Shown here: positions 6,138 to 9,567 of the stretch, one piece after another
How the letters are laid out: every line of letters begins with the position of its first letter
How positions within the stretch are numbered: position 1 is the first letter of the stretch
NCBI GenBank assembly: GCA_002773655.1
Contig: PFAR01000021.1
Location: 1 to 9,567, forward strand
DNA length: 9,567 nucleotides
Source of the DNA: Candidatus Falkowbacteria bacterium CG10_big_fil_rev_8_21_14_0_10_43_10
GTDB lineage: Bacteria; Patescibacteriota; Patescibacteriia; Patescibacteriales; XYC2-FULL-47-12
Direction of reading: 5' to 3'
The notes under the pieces: generated by a model
Database searches by the model: none
What the model saw: the letters and a program-made list of their open reading frames with translations, nothing else
What the model was told of the DNA's origin: nothing
Program-made: the position numbers and the translations under genes

Positions 6138-6276
6138 ATCAAATTTGCATATTTCTCATTATCATCTTCCTTATTGCTCCTTTTTGCGATTTTTTTGAAA
6201 AAAATGTTTGTGCCCCGCTTACCCGAAGAAATTACTGACGGAGAATAAAAAGCCTAAACACAATTGGCTTTTTTTT
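6138..6276 (+). ncRNA. candidate small RNA (about 140 nt) between divergent promoter and terminator
   Basis: This is a self-contained unit: a near-consensus promoter just upstream, an intrinsic terminator at its 3' end, and a separate promoter for the downstream antiporter gene after it. The 5' half is pyrimidine-rich, with CUUCC and CUCC segments that could pair with purine-rich mRNA sites. The middle has an ATTTTT/AAAAAT snapback (6189-6205), and the 3' half has a C-rich TGCCCCGC stretch and then the terminator stem. I do not recognise a known family; it does not look like 6S, SRP, RNase P RNA or a common riboswitch. It also contains a 14-codon reading frame at 6204-6248, so it may be a small mRNA instead. 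Both ends are inferred from motifs. Confidence 0.42.
6247..6276 (+). terminator. intrinsic terminator of the short transcript
   Basis: AAAAAGCC (6247-6254) pairs with GGCTTTTT (6266-6273) around an 11-nt loop, followed by an uninterrupted T run to 6276. The GC core is short (three pairs) but the T tract is long. It insulates the antiporter gene from the upstream promoter. Confidence 0.65.
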
Positions 6277-6280
6277 ATAA

Positions 6281-6309
6281 TATCCAACTCAAGTAAAATA
6301 TGTTATAAT
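6281..6309 (+). promoter_or_regulatory. promoter of the KefB-like antiporter gene
   Basis: TGTTATAAT (6301-6309) is an extended -10 with a perfect TATAAT. At 17 bp upstream there is only a weak -35 (TATCCA, 6281-6286). Transcription would start near 6316, leaving a leader of about 59 nt of almost pure A/T before the ATG at 6375. Confidence 0.55.
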
Positions 6310-6374
6310 AAATTTTAATAAATATAAATTAAATTTATTTTTAACTTATTACTTTTAATTTATTAATTAAAATA

Positions 6375-8081
6375 ATGTCTGTCTTCGCCGAAATAAGCAT
6401 AATCATCGCTATCGCCGCCGCCATGGCCGGCGTTATGTATTTGTTGCGTCAGCCGCTCGTTATCGGACATATCATCACCGGCTTGATTGTCGGCCCTTAT
6501 TTTTTTAATATTGTTCGGACTGAAGAGGTAATAAATGTTTTTTCCGAATTGGGAATAGCTCTGCTTCTTTTTATAGTCGGGCTGGGATTAAACCCCAAGT
6601 TAATCAAAGAGGTGGGCAAAGTTTCAATAATAGCCGGCTCGATCCAGATATTTTTAACATCCCTGGCAGTCTATGGCGCCTGCCGCCTGCTTTATTTTTC
6701 CCATCTATCCGCCGTTTATATCGCGATTGCCCTGGCTTTCAGCAGCACTATTATAATCGTTAAACTTTTGTCGGATAAAAATGATCTGCAAAAAATATAC
6801 AGCAAAATATCTTTGGGCATACTGCTAGTGCAAGATATAGTGGCCATGCTGGCCTTAATAATAATATCTGCCATGGCTAACGGGCGGCAGGCCGCCAGTC
6901 TTGTCGGCGCTATTGCCGTTCAAGGGATTGCCTTAATCATACTAGCCGGCTTTCTCAGCGTTTACGTCCTGCCTAAGTTAAGTTTATTTTTTGCCCGCTC
7001 TCAAGAATTTTTATTTCTTTTTGCTATCGCCTGGGGGCTGGGATTTGCGACTTTGTTCAATTACTTTGGCTTTTCCATTGAAATAGGAGCGCTGGCAGCC
7101 GGTATAACCTTGTCAATGTCGCCATACCATTTGGAAATAAGCGCTCGGATGAAGCCTCTGCGCGACTTCTTTATTATTTTGTTTTTTATCCTGCTGGGCT
7201 CAAAAATGGCGTTTGCTGATATCAAATTTTTAATCATTCCGACTGTTTTATTATCGCTGTTTGTTCTATTAATTAAGCCCTTTATTGTAACCGCGGTTAT
7301 CGGCCTGATGGGTTATAAAAAGAAAGTTAGTTTTTCTACCGGAATAACGCTCGCCCAAATAAGTGAATTTTCTTTGATTTTTATCATGCTGGGTGTAAAC
7401 GTCGGGCAGATAAACGAATCAATTCTCTCGCTAATTACCTTTATCGGCTTAGTAACTATCACTTTATCCACTTACTTAATAATGTATACTGAAAAAATAT
7501 ATAATCTTTTCCAAAAGCCGCTGTCTGTTTTTGAAAGAAAAAACGCCGAAGAACCGGCGGCTTTGCGGGAGCGCTACGACATTATCTTATTCGGGCATAA
7601 CCGCATCGGCTACGATTTTATTAATTCATTTGAAAAATTAAAAAAGAAATTTATAGTAATAGATTATGATCCGCGGATTATAAAATACCTGGAGGAAAAA
7701 AATATTACCCGCTGTTATGGCGACGCCGATGATGTTGAATTCTTAAACGAATTACAGTTAGAAAAAATAAAAATGTCCGTTTCCACTATTCCGGAATTCA
7801 GGACTAATGCTTTAATAATCAAAAAAATAAGGGAGAAAAACAGCCAGGCGATAATTGTCTCTATTTCTCACAATATTAAAGATGCGGAGAATCTTTACGA
7901 GCTTGGCGCTTCTTATGTTATTCTCCCGCACTTCCTGGGCGGACAGTACGCCTCGCGCATGATAAGCAAGCTTGGCTTTAAAAAATCAGAGTACGCCAAG
8001 GAAAAACGAAGTCATCTCGCTTATCTTGAACACCGCAAGGAGATCGGCCATGAGCACCCGGCCAATGAAAAAAACAGATAA
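6375..8081 (+). CDS. KefB-like CPA2 family K+(cation)/H+ antiporter with C-terminal RCK_N domain
   Basis: A 568-residue integral membrane protein. Residues 1-375 form the cation/proton exchanger domain with about 12 hydrophobic segments. It includes LGLNPKLIKEVGK (70-82) after the third segment, AFSSTIIIVKLLSD (121-134), and LGILLVQDIVAM (147-158). The Q153-D154 pair matches the QD motif of Kef-type antiporters rather than the DD/ND pair of electrogenic Na+/H+ exchangers. Residues 400-520 are a TrkA-N/RCK_N Rossmann domain beginning YDIILFGHNRIGYDFI, with an Asn replacing the middle Gly of the GxGxxG loop, then the strand FIVIDYD whose acidic end would bind NAD(H) ribose. There is no RCK_C domain. 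A role in K+/pH homeostasis under redox or nucleotide control is likely. It is divergent from nusA and convergent with the DsbA-like gene. No Shine-Dalgarno is visible. Confidence 0.93.
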   Translation: MSVFAEISIIIAIAAAMAGVMYLLRQPLVIGHIITGLIVGPYFFNIVRTEEVINVFSELGIALLLFIVGLGLNPKLIKEVGKVSIIAGSIQIFLTSLAVYGACRLLYFSHLSAVYIAIALAFSSTIIIVKLLSDKNDLQKIYSKISLGILLVQDIVAMLALIIISAMANGRQAASLVGAIAVQGIALIILAGFLSVYVLPKLSLFFARSQEFLFLFAIAWGLGFATLFNYFGFSIEIGALAAGITLSMSPYHLEISARMKPLRDFFIILFFILLGSKMAFADIKFLIIPTVLLSLFVLLIKPFIVTAVIGLMGYKKKVSFSTGITLAQISEFSLIFIMLGVNVGQINESILSLITFIGLVTITLSTYLIMYTEKIYNLFQKPLSVFERKNAEEPAALRERYDIILFGHNRIGYDFINSFEKLKKKFIVIDYDPRIIKYLEEKNITRCYGDADDVEFLNELQLEKIKMSVSTIPEFRTNALIIKKIREKNSQAIIVSISHNIKDAENLYELGASYVILPHFLGGQYASRMISKLGFKKSEYAKEKRSHLAYLEHRKEIGHEHPANEKNR

Positions 8082-8093
8082 CCTCCCACCTTA

Positions 8094-8120
8094 ATCCCCT
8101 CTCCCAAAAGGAGAGGGGAT
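8094..8120 (+). terminator. hairpin downstream of the antiporter gene
   Basis: ATCCCCTCTCC (8094-8104) and GGAGAGGGGAT (8110-8120) form a perfect 11-bp stem with loop CAAAA, starting 13 bp after the stop codon at 8081. It is followed by ATTAAAATTT rather than a true T tract, so it may act as a weak terminator or as an mRNA 3'-end barrier. Confidence 0.42.
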
Positions 8121-8132
8121 ATTAAAATTTAA

Positions 8133-8161
8133 AGCCCCCTCGCCTTAAGGGAGAGGGGGCT
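8133..8161 (-). terminator. hairpin downstream of the DsbA-like gene
   Basis: On the minus strand AGCCCCCTC pairs with GAGGGGGCT (9 bp), enclosing TCCCTTAAGGC, and is followed by TTAAATTTTAAT. It lies 30 bp after the stop at 8192. The T-rich run after a GC-rich stem makes it a plausible terminator for the DsbA-like gene, recruited from the repeat element. Confidence 0.5.
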
Positions 8162-8191
8162 GAGCCTGCCGGTAAGACAGAGGTGAGGGGT

Positions 8192-9061
8192 TTATTTAGA
8201 TAGTTCTTTTTCTATTGCTTGTTTTAAGGTATCATAGCCGACCGCTCCGGAAAACATTTGGCCATTAATGAAAGTTGCCGGTGTTCCCGTGACTCCCGCC
8301 GCTTGTCCGCCGGCTGTCTGCTTTTTTATCTTATCGGCGTATTTGCCGCTGTCCAAACAAGCGTTGAATTGCGCGGTATTAAGGCCTAAATTTTTCGCCT
8401 CTGTTTTCCATTGCGCGACGCTCATATTTTTCGCTTCATTAGCTTTAAAAATTTTGTCGTGCATCTCCCAAAATTTTCCTTGTTCGCCGGCGCACTCCGA
8501 GGCTTCAGCCGCTTTTTGCGCTTCGGCGTGGAAAGACAAAGGAAAATGCCTGAAAACAACCCTTATTTTATCTTTATAGTCGTTAAAAATCTGGTCCATG
8601 GCGGCTGTGTGCCGAAGGCAATAGGGGCACTCAAAATCGGAATATTCTATTACATCCACGGTTGCTTCTTTATTTCCTTTTACATATTCATTTTCCCCGT
8701 CTATGGGAGCGGCTTCCTGGGCAACCGGCTGATTTGCGCTATCTGAATTATCCGGAGTTGTCTTTGCCGTATCCATGGCCTGCGGGAAAAAAGTTCCGCC
8801 GTCCTTAGTCATATACGAATCAATGTTCTGCCCGTTGCCGGCGTCCACTACCACTTTGTAAAGTCCGTTTTCTTCCACCACTTCTTTGACAGTGGCTGTT
8901 TGCCCGGCGGGCATTAAATTATCATTGATAAATTTTTCCGCTCTGGCGCTGGCCTCCTCTATGTTAAGTATCTTTACGCCAGCCACTTCGTTATTTTTTG
9001 TTAAAGCGCAGCCAGCTAATACAAAAATTAACAATACTCCTAAAATAATTGATTTTTTCAT
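8192..9061 (-). CDS. DsbA-like thiol-disulfide oxidoreductase, predicted lipoprotein
   Basis: A 289-residue exported protein. Residues 1-18 are a lipoprotein signal: a KK start, a hydrophobic stretch and the lipobox LAGC with Cys18, so the mature protein should be membrane-anchored on the outer face. Residues about 28-95 form a small unidentified domain (EEASARAEKFI to GGTFFPQAMD), and 96-125 is a Ser/Pro/Gln linker. From 130 on it is a DsbA/Thioredoxin_4 fold: YSDFECPYC with the active site C145-PY-C148, FRHFPL (170-175), the helical insertion, and the cis-proline segment GTPATFING with P261. It probably catalyses disulfide formation or isomerisation in secreted proteins, as BdbD/DsbA do. 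A reoxidising partner (DsbB or VKOR) is not in the window. Two more cysteines, C190 and C235, lie in the helical insertion. It has a divergent promoter towards tsaE. Confidence 0.92.
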   Translation of the reverse strand: MKKSIILGVLLIFVLAGCALTKNNEVAGVKILNIEEASARAEKFINDNLMPAGQTATVKEVVEENGLYKVVVDAGNGQNIDSYMTKDGGTFFPQAMDTAKTTPDNSDSANQPVAQEAAPIDGENEYVKGNKEATVDVIEYSDFECPYCLRHTAAMDQIFNDYKDKIRVVFRHFPLSFHAEAQKAAEASECAGEQGKFWEMHDKIFKANEAKNMSVAQWKTEAKNLGLNTAQFNACLDSGKYADKIKKQTAGGQAAGVTGTPATFINGQMFSGAVGYDTLKQAIEKELSK

Positions 9062-9116
9062 AAAAATATTTAATTTATTTAATTAATAATACAATATATC
9101 CCCAAAGGATAATGCT

Positions 9117-9145
9117 ATTATATAAAACTTTAAAAATAGCCACAA
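9117..9145 (-). promoter_or_regulatory. promoter of the DsbA-like gene
   Basis: On the minus strand a perfect TATAAT (9117-9122) lies 17 bp downstream of TTGTGG (9140-9145). Transcription would start near 9110, about 49 nt upstream of the ATG at 9061. The -35 overlaps the left arm of the CCACA/TGTGG dyad. Confidence 0.55.
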
Positions 9146-9229
9146 GTTTCCAAAAATAGGCAAATGTGGTATAGTAAACAGTTATAAAATAATCCAAATC
9201 TGCGAATAGAATCCAAATGCCTCAAATAG
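9132..9229. repeat. reiterated AATAG-type motifs and dyad in the dsbA-like/tsaE divergent region
   Basis: AAAAATAG occurs at 9132 and 9152 (20 bp apart). Further down, GAATAG ends at 9209 and AAATAG at 9229 (again 20 bp apart), and AATCCAAAT occurs at 9191 and 9210. CCACA (9140-9144) and TGTGG (9165-9169) form an inverted repeat spanning both promoters. Spacing near two helical turns suits a dimeric regulator binding one face of the DNA. This is a pattern observation only. Confidence 0.35.
9147..9175 (+). promoter_or_regulatory. promoter of tsaE
   Basis: TTTCCA (9147-9152), a 17-bp spacer ending in TGG, and TATAGT (9170-9175) form an extended -10 promoter. Transcription would start near 9182, about 113 nt before the tsaE ATG at 9295. 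It overlaps the DsbA-like gene's promoter region on the other strand. Confidence 0.5.
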
Positions 9230-9294
9230 CTACAAACCAAATTTACTTTTATTAAATTCACTCTGTTAATTTTGTAGATTTGAATTATAAACTT

Positions 9295-9567
9295 ATGCGA
9301 AAATTCACCATAAAATCCCTAAAAGATACGGAAAAACTCGCTGAAAAAGTAGCTGGCCAGCTTCGTGGCGGGGAAGTAATCGGCTTTATCGGCAACTTAG
9401 GCGCTGGCAAAACAACCTTTATTCAATACTTGGCCAAAGCTCTGGGGGTAAAAAATACAGTCAACAGCCCCACTTTTAATATTATGAAAACATACCCGCT
9501 AAAATCTCTCCCCCTTGCTAAGGGAGGGGCAGGAGGGGGCCAATTCGTTCACATTGATGCTTACCGT
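9295..9567 (+). CDS. tsaE: TsaE, tRNA t6A37 biosynthesis ATPase (5' part, runs off the window)
   Basis: The first 91 codons are present. TsaE is the small ATPase that works with TsaB and TsaD to put threonylcarbamoyl on A37 of ANN-decoding tRNAs. Visible are the Walker A loop GNLGAGKT (33-40), the switch-like SPTF (58-61) and HIDAYR (86-91), equivalent to HFDLYR in E. coli TsaE. Between SPTFNIMKTY and HIDAYR this protein has PLKSLPLAKGGAGGGQFV, about ten residues more than E. coli. The extra part is encoded by a GC-rich palindromic repeat. The two tRNAs with A37 in the cluster at 136-351 (initiator Met and Ile) belong to the ANN-reading set, though bacterial initiator tRNA is usually left unmodified. 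The ATG at 9295 is the natural start; no Shine-Dalgarno is seen. The product is complete in frame up to the window edge. Confidence 0.93.
   Translation, partial: MRKFTIKSLKDTEKLAEKVAGQLRGGEVIGFIGNLGAGKTTFIQYLAKALGVKNTVNSPTFNIMKTYPLKSLPLAKGGAGGGQFVHIDAYR
9505..9539 (+). repeat. GC-rich palindromic repeat inserted in frame within tsaE
   Basis: The segment contains CTCCCCCTTGCTAAGGGAG followed by GGGCAGGAGGGGG, the same style as the intergenic element at 8133-8161 (shared core TAAGGGAG-GGGG). It encodes SLPLAKGGAGGG, a low-complexity stretch with no counterpart in E. coli TsaE at this place. The boundaries are approximate. Confidence 0.6.

Larger units (their letters stand above)
8082..8190. 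repeat. 109-bp GC-rich composite palindromic element (MITE/REP-like)
   Basis: Two strong hairpins (8094-8120 and 8133-8161) joined by an A/T linker are followed by a tail TGAGCCTGCCGG...GAGGTGAGGGG. The outer ends CCTCCCACCTT and GAGGTGAGGGG are imperfect inverted repeats. It fills the entire gap between two convergent genes, abutting the stop codon on the left and ending 1 bp short of the other. Similar CCCTCTCCC...GGGAGAGGG elements are common intergenic repeats in many bacteria. No transposase is encoded, so if mobile it would depend on one elsewhere. Confidence 0.65.

Noticed and set aside
6007..6198. 63-codon plus-strand frame in the nusA-antiporter gap
   Set aside because: It starts at a GTG inside the terminator-like hairpin and runs through both promoters; composition is that of AT-rich non-coding DNA. 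The 14-codon frame downstream is kept only as a low-confidence observation.
6138..6246. Possible riboswitch (preQ1, fluoride, guanidine or ydaO-type) upstream of the ion antiporter
   Set aside because: No consensus core of these classes was found, and the terminator with a separate downstream promoter argues against a cis leader of the antiporter.
1..9567. CRISPR array, transposase, phage or defence genes
   Set aside because: No regularly spaced repeat-spacer pattern and no matching protein was seen on either strand.

Overview
The window looks like chromosomal DNA of a small-genome bacterium, most plausibly a Candidate Phyla Radiation (Patescibacteria, Parcubacteria-like) lineage. The reasons are indirect: A/T-only leaders without Shine-Dalgarno motifs in front of nearly every gene, AT-rich intergenic DNA next to GC-rich palindromic repeats, single-copy housekeeping genes in unusual neighbourhoods (nusA without rimP or infB), and a tRNA-Ile with a UAU anticodon. 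UGA is not used as a sense codon in the genes seen. The taxonomic call is inference; no rRNA or ribosomal protein is present.

Region 1 (1-449) is a minus-strand tRNA cluster, transcribed in the order Ile(UAU), initiator Met(CAU), Phe(GAA), and a fourth tRNA cut by the window edge just before its anticodon. Region 2 (450-5967) is a run of four minus-strand genes: nusA, hppA (K+-independent proton-pumping pyrophosphatase), tig (trigger factor) and a small Fur-family regulator. nusA, hppA and tig are separated by about 65 bp each and are probably co-transcribed; the Fur-like gene has its own candidate promoter with a dyad in its spacer.

Region 3 (5968-6374) is a 407-bp divergent intergenic region and the most information-dense non-coding part. 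It carries back-to-back promoters. The minus one drives nusA through a leader with a terminator-like hairpin, a possible attenuator. The plus one drives a roughly 140-nt transcript that ends at a clear intrinsic terminator before the next gene's own extended -10 promoter, so it is a candidate unannotated small RNA or a short-peptide gene.

Region 4 (6375-9567) holds a KefB-like K+/H+ antiporter with a C-terminal NAD-binding RCK domain (plus strand), a 109-bp GC-rich composite palindromic element in the convergent gap, a DsbA-like thiol oxidoreductase lipoprotein (minus strand), a divergent promoter region with repeated motifs, and the 5' part of tsaE (plus strand). tsaE appears to have taken in, in frame, a copy of a repeat resembling the palindromic element at 8082-8190.

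Functionally the window mixes gene expression (tRNAs, NusA, TsaE for t6A37 modification of ANN-decoding tRNAs including Ile and Met), protein folding (trigger factor, DsbA) and ion/energy homeostasis (H+-PPase, K+/H+ antiporter). No phage, CRISPR, transposase or defence gene was seen. The novelty lies in decoding peculiarities, regulatory RNA architecture and repeat invasion rather than in a new multi-gene system.
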